From positions 1-22,914 of the forward strand of contig CAYNBZ010000037.1 of assembly GCA_964395975.1 (NCBI GenBank): 22,914 nt of DNA, in the 5' to 3' direction. Position numbers and translations under genes: made by a program. The number at the start of each line of letters is the position of its first letter. Positions within the stretch are counted from its first letter, which is position 1. Under the pieces are notes generated by a model. That model worked only from the letters and a program-made list of their open reading frames with translations, made no database searches and had not been told where the DNA came from. The stretch is from Avimuribaculum sp964395975 (GTDB lineage Bacteria > Bacteroidota > Bacteroidia > Bacteroidales > Muribaculaceae). Positions 16,601 to 22,914 of this stretch are shown here, one piece after another.

Positions 16601-17124
16601 TGAAAAACGCGGTCGGTGAATGTCGTTACAGTTTCTCCACCACCCAATGCCGTCTGCTCCGTGTCTATCGACAGAGTTTGAATATCGCTACGGTCGGTAA
16701 TAAAATAGTAGCCCGCAGTGGCATAAGGGTGCTGGTATTGTTTGTAAGTCATTCCCGACAGGCTCGACGTGCGCCATGTCGTAGGTCCCTGCGCATAAAA
16801 CAATATCCTGTCGGACAAACGCAAAACAGGCACTTGCGGCAAGTCGTCGATTTGGTTTTCATCAAGGGTCGTAGATACCGGAGCACCGCCATACCCGAAT
16901 ATTTTAACACTTGAAGGATCAGAAAATCCCCATTGTGCAAGCAATGAATTTGAGATATAATGAATACCGGTTTCAGTCACCGACACCTTCACCCATCGTC
17001 CCGATGAAAGCACACTTTGGCTCGCATAATGCGACGTATCGAGTGCCAACACCTCGACAGGGCAAAATGCCATGCTACCCAGCAGTATGATTATAGACAA
17101 GACGTATCGTAGAAATATATCCAT
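13699..17124 (-). CDS. porU: PorU, type IX secretion system C25-family sortase
   Basis: A protein of 1141 residues when started at the ATG at 17124, matching PorU (usually 1100-1250). PorU removes the C-terminal signal of T9SS cargo at the cell surface and joins the cargo to anionic LPS. It has a signal peptide (about 1-27, with a strongly hydrophobic core) and a C25 (gingipain-like) peptidase domain containing FNYVGHGSPVGW with the predicted catalytic His645 and FFTATCEFSRVD with Cys679. After beta-rich domains, the C-terminal segment (YATPNPASTEANFYL, then YNLMGQLVW and GVYVYRAG) resembles the T9SS C-terminal domain fold. A GTG four codons upstream is an alternative start; the ATG directly before the hydrophobic core is more likely. 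Its usual partner gene porV is not in the window. It lies 181 bp downstream of miaA on the same strand, with no -7 element seen between, so it may be co-transcribed. Confidence 0.92.
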   Translation of the reverse strand: MDIFLRYVLSIIILLGSMAFCPVEVLALDTSHYASQSVLSSGRWVKVSVTETGIHYISNSLLAQWGFSDPSSVKIFGYGGAPVSTTLDENQIDDLPQVPVLRLSDRILFYAQGPTTWRTSSLSGMTYKQYQHPYATAGYYFITDRSDIQTLSIDTEQTALGGGETVTTFTDRVFHEEELYSPGETGNLLLGEDFRYSSTQSFSFNLDGLVSGSTVSVQTGFGAAASGGSCTLKYSYNGNAISGSDNIQALTSEYDHVRLSESVKQFSLSSESLSYSVSFSYSGTVSVARLDYITVNYTRSLDMDGDDQLLFRTPSSGSSQAVYCLSGCTSNTHIWDVTTSHVPVEVSYSADGSTAQFTPSGSGEREYVAFNENGSFSSPVLVGSVSNQDLHAEATPDMIIISPSQFLTEARRIASLHEQMDTMRVLVVDHSLIFNEFSSGTPDVMAYRKLAKMFYDRGTSSDGHTLGYMLLFGRALYDNRNITSVAQSLDYPRLLIWESDDGINEQSSFCSDDILACLSDGSSTSNVHTRGMDIAIGRMPVKDTSEADDVIDKLEEYVYNEDLGSWKNNIIVLADDGDQAQHMQQAENGITQMIENGGENYVYNRIYTDAYTLTDEGSGSTYPEARKQMFKLLTDGAFVFNYVGHGSPVGWSHESMLTWDDINNSLYYSHIPLFFTATCEFSRVDASSVSGGELMFLNERGGGIAMYSTTRVVYISNNADITYQFCNQLFKKDSNGNYQRVGDIYRLSKNSVNDTNKLRYILLGDPAMRLGYPTYHAEIETINGIEPTEENMPEFMACQTITVRGSIYDSSGNKDTSFNGAIFPTLYDAERSVETNGNQDGVSFVYDERSNKLAVIKDSISNGEFVFQITIPSEVSADNYRPAELNLYAYSDDGKEANGSNSNFYIYGYDETAANDTIGPNIRSMYLNSEDFTNGDKVNESPLLIAEVYDSSGLNFSTSGIGHQMTLLLDGTTTYSDVSSYFTPEIAPDDEDGAGGFIYYPLEDLEEGVHTLRLRVWDVFANSSERTISFNVVNGLAPNLYEVYATPNPASTEANFYLKHNRPDASITVTIYVYNLMGQLVWSAEETGRSDMFTSFPVTWDLTDFSGRRVQRGVYVYRAGISTDGVQTTTASRKIAITAEP

Positions 17125-17305
17125 ATGCAGTTCCACACATTATCAATTTAATAACGACAATCCGTTCAAAATATTATCTACACATGCGTTTTGAGCACAA
17201 TATATCTTATTCTTACAACAAAGACGGTGGACATAATTAGAGGGTGCATCAAATTTTTCCCATTTGCTCATTTCATGACAATTTCTTCACTACTGCGCGC
17301 ATGGG

Positions 17306-18223
17306 TCAGTCCTGTGACAGCATATCCAAAATATGCATGACTGCGCCCTGCCCGGGAGCAAGCCACGTAATTGCGGGATCTTTGGCAAACCATCTGATTT
17401 GCTGTTTGGCATAAACTCGCGTGTTTTTTTTAATACGCTCAACGGCTGTGTAAAAATCCATTTTACCATCAAAATAGGCAAACATTTCTTTAAAGCCTAC
17501 CGTATTCAGCGAATTAAGATTCCTCAACGGATAAACGGCACGAGCCTCTTTCTCCAATCCCATTTCAACCATTGCATCGACACGATGATTGATTCGCTCG
17601 AACAGGAGTTCTCGGGGCAAGTTCAACCCTATTTTAAGAATCTTAAAAGGACGTTGTTTCTGCAGCCCCGTGCGCAGCGACGTATAAGGCACACCGGCCT
17701 GATAGCAAATTTCAAGTGCATGAATCAGTCGTTTGTGATTATTTTGGTCGGCTATTTTAAGGTAATCGGGGTCGAGCAGTTCAAGTTGCGCAACAATGGT
17801 CTCGATGCCGCAGTCCCGATGAATTTGCATAACCCGTTCACGCACTTCACGGCTGATTGTAGGCATTGCATCTATACCACGGCACACCGCATCGATATAC
17901 ATCATCGAGCCACCACACATGACGGCACAACGGCACGAAGAACGGTCGAAAAGACTCGGCAGCAATTCAATGACATCTTGTTCAAACTGAGCCGCACTGT
18001 AATAATCGCCAAGCTGCTTTGTCGCCACGAAGTGATGCACGACCTGCTTTTGCTCCTCTTCGGTAGGAGCTGCCGTTCCTATGGGAATGTCACGAAAAAT
18101 CTGCCGCGAATCAGCCGAAATAATTTCAGTGTCTAAACATCGCGCCACCTCTATGGCAGTGGCCGTTTTTCCCACTCCCGTCGGCCCTGTTATTACTATC
18201 AATGTGTCTTGTTGCATCGCCAT
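17306..18223 (-). CDS. miaA: tRNA dimethylallyltransferase
   Basis: A 305-residue protein of the usual MiaA length that adds a dimethylallyl group to N6 of A37 in tRNAs reading UNN codons. Motifs: P-loop GPTGVGKT (13-20), IISADSRQIFRDIPIGTAAP (the ISADS-Q-Y-dIGTAKP block), HHFVATKQLGDYYSAAQFE, CGGSMMYIDAVCRGID, NNHKRLIHALEI, LNTVGFKEMFAYFDG and NTRVYAKQQIRWF. An alternative start is Met3, two codons in. It is divergent from the SLC13 permease gene. Confidence 0.95.
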   Translation of the reverse strand: MAMQQDTLIVITGPTGVGKTATAIEVARCLDTEIISADSRQIFRDIPIGTAAPTEEEQKQVVHHFVATKQLGDYYSAAQFEQDVIELLPSLFDRSSCRCAVMCGGSMMYIDAVCRGIDAMPTISREVRERVMQIHRDCGIETIVAQLELLDPDYLKIADQNNHKRLIHALEICYQAGVPYTSLRTGLQKQRPFKILKIGLNLPRELLFERINHRVDAMVEMGLEKEARAVYPLRNLNSLNTVGFKEMFAYFDGKMDFYTAVERIKKNTRVYAKQQIRWFAKDPAITWLAPGQGAVMHILDMLSQD

Positions 18224-18231
18224 CTATGGTA

Positions 18232-18239
18232 CAAAAATA
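18232..18239 (-). promoter_or_regulatory. -7 promoter element for miaA
   Basis: The minus strand reads TATTTTTG (18239 to 18232), a TAnnTTTG match, 8 nt before the miaA ATG at 18223. The leader would be very short. No clear -33 partner is visible. Confidence 0.4.
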
Positions 18240-18302
18240 CTAATAAAATGCTTGTTTTGCCATAAAACACAATTTTGTTCATAACCATTGAAACAAATTT
18301 AA

Positions 18303-18310
18303 TAACTTTG
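18303..18310 (+). promoter_or_regulatory. -7 promoter element for the SLC13 permease gene
   Basis: TAACTTTG matches TAnnTTTG and lies 95 bp before the ATG at 18406. The nearest TTTG upstream (18274-18277) is 25 bp away, longer than usual, so only the -7 element is supported. Confidence 0.4.
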
Positions 18311-18405
18311 TCATCGCAATTCATAGAAATAGATTAGACAAAGACACTCGGATATGAGTTTTAATTATCCGGCATTATAAAACATTAAACACACACCAAT
18401 TGACT

Positions 18406-20274
18406 ATGCTTACGACTATTATCATACTCATCGTTGCCGCTGCTTTTTTCGTATCGGGCAAATTACGGTCTGACATCGTTGCGCTATGCGCACTCATCAG
18501 TTTACTAATCTGCCAGATACTTACCACCGAAGAAGCATTATCGGGTTTTTCTAATTCGGTAGTTATCATGATGGTGGGACTTTTTGTCGTAGGCGGCGGC
18601 ATTGTACAAACCGGTCTTGCCAAAATGATCAGTTCGCGCATCCTTAAACTGGCGGGAAACAGTGAAACCAAGCTATTAATGCTCATAATGCTTGTTACAG
18701 CGGGCATAGGCGCATTCGTCAGCAATACCGGCACAGTGGCACTGATGTTACCGATTGTCGTAAGCATGGCTGCAAGTGCCGGTGTCAGCTCAAGCCGATT
18801 CTTGATGCCGCTTGCTTTTGCAAGCAGCATGGGCGGTATGATGACACTCATTGGTACGCCTCCCAACCTCGTCATACAAAATGCGCTGACAAGTGCCGGA
18901 TACGACCCTTTGTCGTTTTTTTCATTCCTTCCGGTAGGTTTGGTCTGTGTGGCTACAGGCATAATCGTCTTGTTGCCCCTCACCAAATTGTTCCTTTCGG
19001 GCAAGGGCAAACGCAATAGCAATGCGTCATCGAACAAATCGCTTGGACAATTAGTGAAAGAATATGGATTGTCCAACAACTTGTTTCGCCTGCGCATCCA
19101 TTCAAATTCGATTACTGCCGGAAAGAGCATTTCAGAACTCGACGTGCGTCGACGCTTTGGGCTAAACATCCTTGAAGTGCGCAGAAGCACGTCATCACAG
19201 CACCGCTTCTTAAAGACCGTCACGCAAGAACTTGCTTCGCCCGACACAGTGCTCAACCATGGAGATGTCATCTACGTATCGGGTGATGCCGAAGATGTTT
19301 CTAAATTTGCACAAGAATGTTCACTCGAATTGATGGACAGCTCTACCGAAGAAGCAGCAGCATCCTCAACCGACAAGAAACTTGCATTCTATAACATCGG
19401 AATAGCCGAAATTGTAATAACGCCCAACTCGGGAATAACCAACCAAATGGTAAAAGAGGTGGGATTTCGTGACAAGTATAACTTGAATGTGCTTGGAATT
19501 CGGCGTAAACAAGAATACATACTGCGCGACCTCGGCAAGCATCATGTGCATAATGGCGATGTACTGCTTGTGCAAGGCATGTGGCAAGACATAGCCCGAC
19601 TGGAAAATGAGGGTAACGGTAACGACTGGGTGGTACTCGGCCAACCACTCGATGAAGCAGCCAAGGTGACACTCGATTACAAAGCACCGGTTGCAGCAGC
19701 CATAATGGTGATGATGGTAGCGATGATGGTATTTGATTTCATTCCGGTTGAACCCGTCACGGCAGTAATGATTGCCGGTGTGCTGATGGTGCTTACAGGA
19801 TGTTTCCGCAACGTGGAAGCTGCATATAAAACCATCAATTGGGAAACCATAGTGCTGTTTGCCGCCATGTTGCCAATGTCGCTTGCTCTGGAAAAGACAG
19901 GTGCATCCGAGTATATCTCCGGTTCGCTTGTTAGCGGACTCGGCACTTACGGTCCACTCGTGTTGATGGCAGGCGTGTATTTCACCACATCGCTGATGAC
20001 AATGTTTATCAGCAATACTGTAACGGCAGTACTAATGGCACCAATTGCCTTGCAAAGTGCCGTGCAGATTGGGATCAGCCCTGTTCCATTCCTATTTGCC
20101 GTAACCGTGGCAGCAAGCATGTGCTTTGCATCTCCTTTTGCTACCCCACCAAACGCACTTGTGATGCCGGCAGGGCAATACACATTCATGGATTACATAA
20201 AAGTAGGGCTGCCACTACAAGTCATCATGGGCATTGTGATGATATTCGTACTTCCGCTTATATTCCCATTTTGA
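18406..20274 (+). CDS. SLC13/DASS-family permease with two RCK_C (TrkA-C) domains
   Basis: A 622-residue inner-membrane transporter of the divalent anion:sodium symporter family. The first membrane half (about 1-200) has the paired sodium/substrate motifs VSNTGTVALMLP (105-116) and LIGTPPNL (148-155). Two cytosolic RCK_C regulatory domains follow (about 225-308 and 330-400). The second membrane half repeats the signature with FISNTVTAVLMAPIA and ASPFATPPNALVMPAG. This two-half-plus-RCK_C architecture is that of E. coli YfbS-like proteins. Substrate (sulfate, dicarboxylate or another anion) cannot be read from sequence. The ATG at 18406 is preferred over an in-frame TTG two codons upstream. 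A strong intrinsic terminator follows the stop by 10 bp. Confidence 0.9.
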   Translation: MLTTIIILIVAAAFFVSGKLRSDIVALCALISLLICQILTTEEALSGFSNSVVIMMVGLFVVGGGIVQTGLAKMISSRILKLAGNSETKLLMLIMLVTAGIGAFVSNTGTVALMLPIVVSMAASAGVSSSRFLMPLAFASSMGGMMTLIGTPPNLVIQNALTSAGYDPLSFFSFLPVGLVCVATGIIVLLPLTKLFLSGKGKRNSNASSNKSLGQLVKEYGLSNNLFRLRIHSNSITAGKSISELDVRRRFGLNILEVRRSTSSQHRFLKTVTQELASPDTVLNHGDVIYVSGDAEDVSKFAQECSLELMDSSTEEAAASSTDKKLAFYNIGIAEIVITPNSGITNQMVKEVGFRDKYNLNVLGIRRKQEYILRDLGKHHVHNGDVLLVQGMWQDIARLENEGNGNDWVVLGQPLDEAAKVTLDYKAPVAAAIMVMMVAMMVFDFIPVEPVTAVMIAGVLMVLTGCFRNVEAAYKTINWETIVLFAAMLPMSLALEKTGASEYISGSLVSGLGTYGPLVLMAGVYFTTSLMTMFISNTVTAVLMAPIALQSAVQIGISPVPFLFAVTVAASMCFASPFATPPNALVMPAGQYTFMDYIKVGLPLQVIMGIVMIFVLPLIFPF

Positions 20275-20284
20275 AATAAAAGAC

Positions 20285-20320
20285 CCTCCGATGCTTCATG
20301 TCGCACATCGGAGGTTTTTT
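20285..20320 (+). terminator. Rho-independent terminator of the SLC13 permease gene
   Basis: A perfect 9-bp GC-rich stem, CCTCCGATG (20285-20293) with CATCGGAGG (20306-20314), has a 12-nt loop and is followed at once by six T (20315-20320). It ends just before the stop of the convergent flavoprotein gene at 20326. This is the clearest terminator in the window. Confidence 0.92.
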
Positions 20321-20325
20321 AATCG

Positions 20326-20940
20326 TCATCTTATGAAATTTGTTGACAAACGCTCTTCCTTCTCAGGGACAGGTTGGCCACCATTTTTCAGATTCTTAAG
20401 CATCCATGCCATGTTGTTACCAAGCGTACGCATCGTTTGTAATCCCTCGGCATCTTGCTCTGCCTCTCCGGGCATACAGCCATGTACGCTGTTCCAATAC
20501 TGTGAAGTCACAACAGGCATATTGCTTATCATAAAATATTTGTTCAACCTGTCGAAAGTTGCACTTGCTCCACCTCGGCGGCAAACAGCCACGGCAGCTG
20601 CCGGCTTGTATTGCAACAACGACGAAGACGAATAGAAAAGTCTGTCGAGCAACGCGCATAACGACCCGTTTGGTCCTGCATAATACACCGGCGAACCGAT
20701 GACAATACCATCAATCCCTGGCAGTTTTTCCCTGATAGAGTTATACAGCTCATCATTGAATGCGCACCGTCCAAGTTGACGACACCGTGCACACGCTATG
20801 CACCCCTGCACCGCTTTCGTTCCAATCGACACAATTTCAATGTCAATGTCATTGGCCTGCAATGCCTTTGCCACCTCCGACAGAGCTATGGCTGTATTCC
20901 CGTTTTCATGGGGACTTCCGTTTATCAATAATACTTTCAT
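20326..20940 (-). CDS. NADPH-dependent FMN reductase / iron-sulfur flavoprotein-like protein
   Basis: A 204-residue flavodoxin-fold protein. The FMN-phosphate loop is seen in LLINGSPHENGNTAIAL (4-20, the GSPrknGNT motif), and IDGIVIGSPVYYAGPNGSL is the second flavin-contacting loop. It carries the compact cysteine motif CX2CX2CX5C (Cys47, 50, 53, 59), which in archaeal iron-sulfur flavoprotein (Isf) relatives binds a [4Fe-4S] cluster. A redox role, such as reduction of quinones, peroxide or other small acceptors, is plausible but the substrate is unknown. It is convergent with the permease gene across a shared terminator region. Confidence 0.85.
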   Translation of the reverse strand: MKVLLINGSPHENGNTAIALSEVAKALQANDIDIEIVSIGTKAVQGCIACARCRQLGRCAFNDELYNSIREKLPGIDGIVIGSPVYYAGPNGSLCALLDRLFYSSSSLLQYKPAAAVAVCRRGGASATFDRLNKYFMISNMPVVTSQYWNSVHGCMPGEAEQDAEGLQTMRTLGNNMAWMLKNLKNGGQPVPEKEERLSTNFIR

Positions 20941-20982
20941 CTACCTTTATTATTTGTTATAATTAATGCCAATAAATACAAC

Positions 20983-21015
20983 ACAGCGGCTCAGGAACGT
21001 TCCCCGAGCCGCTGT
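20983..21015 (-). terminator. large hairpin downstream of rpsO
   Basis: A 10-bp perfect GC-rich stem, ACAGCGGCTC (20983-20992) with GAGCCGCTGT (21006-21015), encloses a second palindrome GGAACGTTCC (20994-21003). It lies 52 bp past the rpsO stop and before the flavoprotein gene on the same strand. The downstream T-tract is poor, so it may work as a terminator, as a 3'-end stabiliser, or both. Confidence 0.6.
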
Positions 21016-21066
21016 AAGAAATTTGTTTTTCCTTAAATTCGCTCCTTTGTAAAAAGGCGTAAATTA

Positions 21067-21342
21067 CTACTTGCGAATACCAAGTTCCTTTTTTGCAATG
21101 ATAGCGCGGTAGCGATTGATGTCTTTGCGCATCAAGTAATCAAGCATTCGACGACGCTTACCTACAAGCTTTTTCAATGCACGTTCTGTCGTATAATCTT
21201 TGTGATTCGACTTTAAGTGTTCAGTCAAATGGGAAATACGGATTGAGAATAATGCAATCTGTGCCTCAGGCGACCCAGTATCAGTATTGCTGGCTCCGTA
21301 GGTTCCAAAGATTTCTTTTTTCTTTTCAGGATCTAAATACAT
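21067..21342 (-). CDS. rpsO: 30S ribosomal protein S15
   Basis: A 91-residue protein (S15 is normally 88-90) that binds the central domain of 16S rRNA early in 30S assembly. Conserved blocks are visible: GASNTDTGSPEAQIALFSIR, ISHLTEHLKSNHKDYTTERAL and LVGKRRRMLDYLMRKD, ending RYRAIIAKKELGIRK. The start MYLDPEKKKEIF is the typical Bacteroidales form, and an AGGAA ribosome-binding site directly precedes the ATG. It stands alone as a monocistronic unit with its own promoter. Confidence 0.98.
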   Translation of the reverse strand: MYLDPEKKKEIFGTYGASNTDTGSPEAQIALFSIRISHLTEHLKSNHKDYTTERALKKLVGKRRRMLDYLMRKDINRYRAIIAKKELGIRK

Positions 21343-21680
21343 TTCCTAATTGTTTTTTGTATGTTGTTTGAAAAATCGGTTTGCAAAGGTAGCAATTTTT
21401 ATTTTATCTCGCAAGCGATTGCACCTAAATATATGACAGAAAAACATATAACACAACGTTCAGTCTGCAATACACCCCAAAAATGCTTGCTGCAATGTAC
21501 ACAGATGCCATGTTGCCATTCATAGGCTTCACTATACCCTGAACTGGCCGTAACCGTCAAAGCATAAGAACGGCTTGTGGAAACAATCGGCGTTGACTCT
21601 ACCATGACCGTGGTTCCACAGGCTGCTTGAAAAAGTGAGAAATGAAGAAAACAAATTCGAACGACAAAAAAACAAAGTAA
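21343..21680. other. 338-bp interval between rpsO and the integrase gene
   Basis: Apart from the rpsO leader and promoter (to 21414) I see no gene, RNA or terminator here. The base composition shifts from AT-rich to more GC-rich going right, which is compatible with a mobile-element boundary. No attachment-site repeat can be recognised because the other end is not in view. A short inverted repeat GCCGT/ACGGC (21547-21551 / 21570-21574) is present but weak. Confidence 0.5.
21384..21414 (-). promoter_or_regulatory. rpsO promoter
   Basis: The minus strand has TACCTTTG (21391 to 21384), a perfect TAnnTTTG, with TTG (21414 to 21412) 20 bp upstream as a -33 element. The leader to the ATG at 21342 would be about 38 nt. 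Confidence 0.6.
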
Positions 21681-22892
21681 ATGGCATCGGTAAAAGTGAA
21701 ATTTCGTCCTTCCACCGTAACCGGCAGGGAAGGAGGCATCTATTTTCAGGTAATCCACGGGCGGACAGTCCGCCAAATCAGAACGGATTTCCGCATATTT
21801 GATGCGGAATGGGACAAGGAAACCTCGTCTGTCCGAATCATGCCTGAAACCGGCGAGAATAGGAAACGGTACCTCCGCAGCGTTGCAGGGCATATCAGTT
21901 GGGACATCCGACGGTTGCAGAACATCATCGCGCAATGCAACAGGCAAGGCGGGAGATACTCCGCAGACAATATCATAGAGAAGTTCAACAGGCAGGCGGA
22001 CGGACAATCCTTATTCCGTTTCATGCAGGGTGTCATCGGACAGTTGAAGCGGCTTGGCAAGGTGCGCACGTCGGAAACATACTCTGCCACCCTGGCCAGT
22101 TTCATGAAGTTCCGCGACGGGGAAGATTTGCTTCTGTGCGAGATGGACGGCGAAACGACAATGCTTTATGAAGCGTGGCTGAAAGCCAACGGCAACTGCC
22201 CCAATACGGTTTCCTTTTATATGCGCATACTCCGTGCCGTCTATAACCGTGCCGTGGAAAAGGAACTGACGGAACAGAAATATCCGTTCAAGCATGTTTA
22301 CACGGGCATCGGCAAGACGGTGAAACGCGCCGTGCCGCTGAAATCCATCCGGCGCATCAAAGAACTTGACCTGACATTGAAACCGCATCTGGACTATGCA
22401 CGGGATATGTTCCTCTTTTCATTTTATACCCGCGGAATGTCGTTCATAGACATGGCCTACTTGAAAAAGTCCGACTTGAAGGACGGCATCATCATATACC
22501 GCAGGAGAAAGACCGGACAGCAACTGACAATCAAATGGGAAAAGTGCATGGAAGAGATCATCACCAAGTACGGGAAGAATCCGTGCACCCATTACCTTTT
22601 GCCCATCATCACCAACCCGTTGGCAGACGAGCGGACGCAATACCTTAACGCCCTTTGCCGCATCAACGTGGCACTGAAAGAGGTCGCCCGGTTGGCAGGG
22701 CTGCACATTCCACTATCCATGCACTGCGCGAGGCACTGCTGGGCAAGCATCGCAAGGAGCAAGAACATACCGCTTTCAGTCATCAGCGAGGGTATGGGTC
22801 ACGATTCGGAGGAGACCACACGCATCTATCTCGCCTCACTCGACACAAGCACAGTGGACAAGGCGAACAGCCTTATTCTGAAAAGTTTGTAG
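21681..22892 (+). CDS. tyrosine recombinase / site-specific integrase (Bacteroides mobile-element type)
   Basis: A 403-residue enzyme of the length and layout usual for Bacteroidota integrases and DNA invertases. It has an N-terminal arm-binding domain (about 1-95, starting MASVKVKFRPS), a SAM-like core-binding domain (about 110-215) and a C-terminal catalytic domain (about 220-400). The full catalytic set is visible: Arg251 (FYTRGMSFIDMAYL), Lys277 (RRRKTGQ), His348 and Arg351 (SMHCARHCW), His374 (GMGHDSEETTRIYL) and the nucleophile Tyr383. It should cut and rejoin DNA through a 3'-phosphotyrosine. Its codon use is visibly more GC-rich than that of its neighbours, suggesting transfer. It may be the integrase of an element extending beyond the window or an invertase for a local switch. 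Confidence 0.93.
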   Translation: MASVKVKFRPSTVTGREGGIYFQVIHGRTVRQIRTDFRIFDAEWDKETSSVRIMPETGENRKRYLRSVAGHISWDIRRLQNIIAQCNRQGGRYSADNIIEKFNRQADGQSLFRFMQGVIGQLKRLGKVRTSETYSATLASFMKFRDGEDLLLCEMDGETTMLYEAWLKANGNCPNTVSFYMRILRAVYNRAVEKELTEQKYPFKHVYTGIGKTVKRAVPLKSIRRIKELDLTLKPHLDYARDMFLFSFYTRGMSFIDMAYLKKSDLKDGIIIYRRRKTGQQLTIKWEKCMEEIITKYGKNPCTHYLLPIITNPLADERTQYLNALCRINVALKEVARLAGLHIPLSMHCARHCWASIARSKNIPLSVISEGMGHDSEETTRIYLASLDTSTVDKANSLILKSL

Positions 22893-22914
22893 CGAAAATT
22901 TCCGGATAAAATTT

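Noticed and set aside
17125..17136. GTG start for porU four codons upstream
   Set aside because: The ATG at 17124 directly precedes the signal-peptide core and needs no extra residues.
17333..18136. 267-residue open frame on the plus strand opposite miaA
   Set aside because: It lies wholly antisense to a confidently identified miaA and its translation is Cys/His-rich with no recognisable domain.
18375..19271. 298-residue open frame on the minus strand opposite the SLC13 permease gene
   Set aside because: Antisense shadow of a conserved membrane protein gene; the predicted product has no family features.
21399..22007. 202-residue minus-strand open frame spanning the rpsO-integrase interval
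   Set aside because: Half of it is antisense to the integrase. The part in the interval (ending GAIACEIK) does not match a family I recognise, and it overlaps the rpsO promoter region.
1..22914. tRNA genes, CRISPR arrays and riboswitches
   Set aside because: I looked for cloverleaf-like segments, regularly spaced repeats and long structured leaders and saw none I could support by eye.

Overview
The window looks like chromosome from a Bacteroidales bacterium (phylum Bacteroidota). Three things support this. Most intergenic regions carry copies of the phylum's -7 promoter element TAnnTTTG. A PorU-type sortase of the type IX secretion system and a DUF3078 outer-membrane protein are present, as are an IS982-type insertion sequence and a Bacteroides-style tyrosine recombinase. 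The T9SS gene points away from core Bacteroides species and towards a T9SS-bearing family, but I cannot name the species from this window.

Layout: a truncated IS982-family transposase (1-175, minus) abuts an O-antigen/polysaccharide flippase gene (305-1768). The bifunctional NAD(P)HX repair gene nnrDE (1963-3480) follows, converging on ruvX/yqgF (3514-3939, minus). Next comes an AT-rich, four-gene, same-strand block (4147-11982) that I read as an uncharacterised signalling or immunity operon. It encodes (i) a membrane protein with a CASTOR/POLLUX-like pore region, two Rossmann (RCK/TrkA-like) segments and a C-terminal RyR-like domain; (ii) a SIR2-like + TIR protein whose SIR2 catalytic residues look lost while the TIR glutamate is kept; (iii) a STAND NTPase followed by a transmembrane helix, BspA-type leucine-rich repeats and a C-terminal bundle of membrane helices; (iv) a standalone 99-residue ryanodine-receptor (RyR) domain protein. 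The block starts with a well-formed promoter overlapped by a perfect 25-bp palindrome and followed by a second perfect 17-bp palindrome.

Housekeeping genes resume with a DUF3078 outer-membrane barrel (12177-13658), convergent porU (13699-17124, minus) and miaA (17306-18223, minus). Then come a divergent SLC13 permease with two RCK_C domains (18406-20274) and its clear intrinsic terminator, an iron-sulfur flavoprotein-like gene (20326-20940, minus) and rpsO (21067-21342, minus). The window ends with a tyrosine recombinase (21681-22892), probably the edge of a mobile element.

Working model for the operon (inference): the STAND-LRR protein senses a signal, possibly across the membrane. The TIR protein makes a nucleotide signal or depletes NAD. 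RyR-domain proteins, one fused to an ion-channel-like membrane module, respond. The TIR gene and the STAND-LRR gene are 13 bp apart and together look like a plant TIR-NB-LRR receptor split in two.
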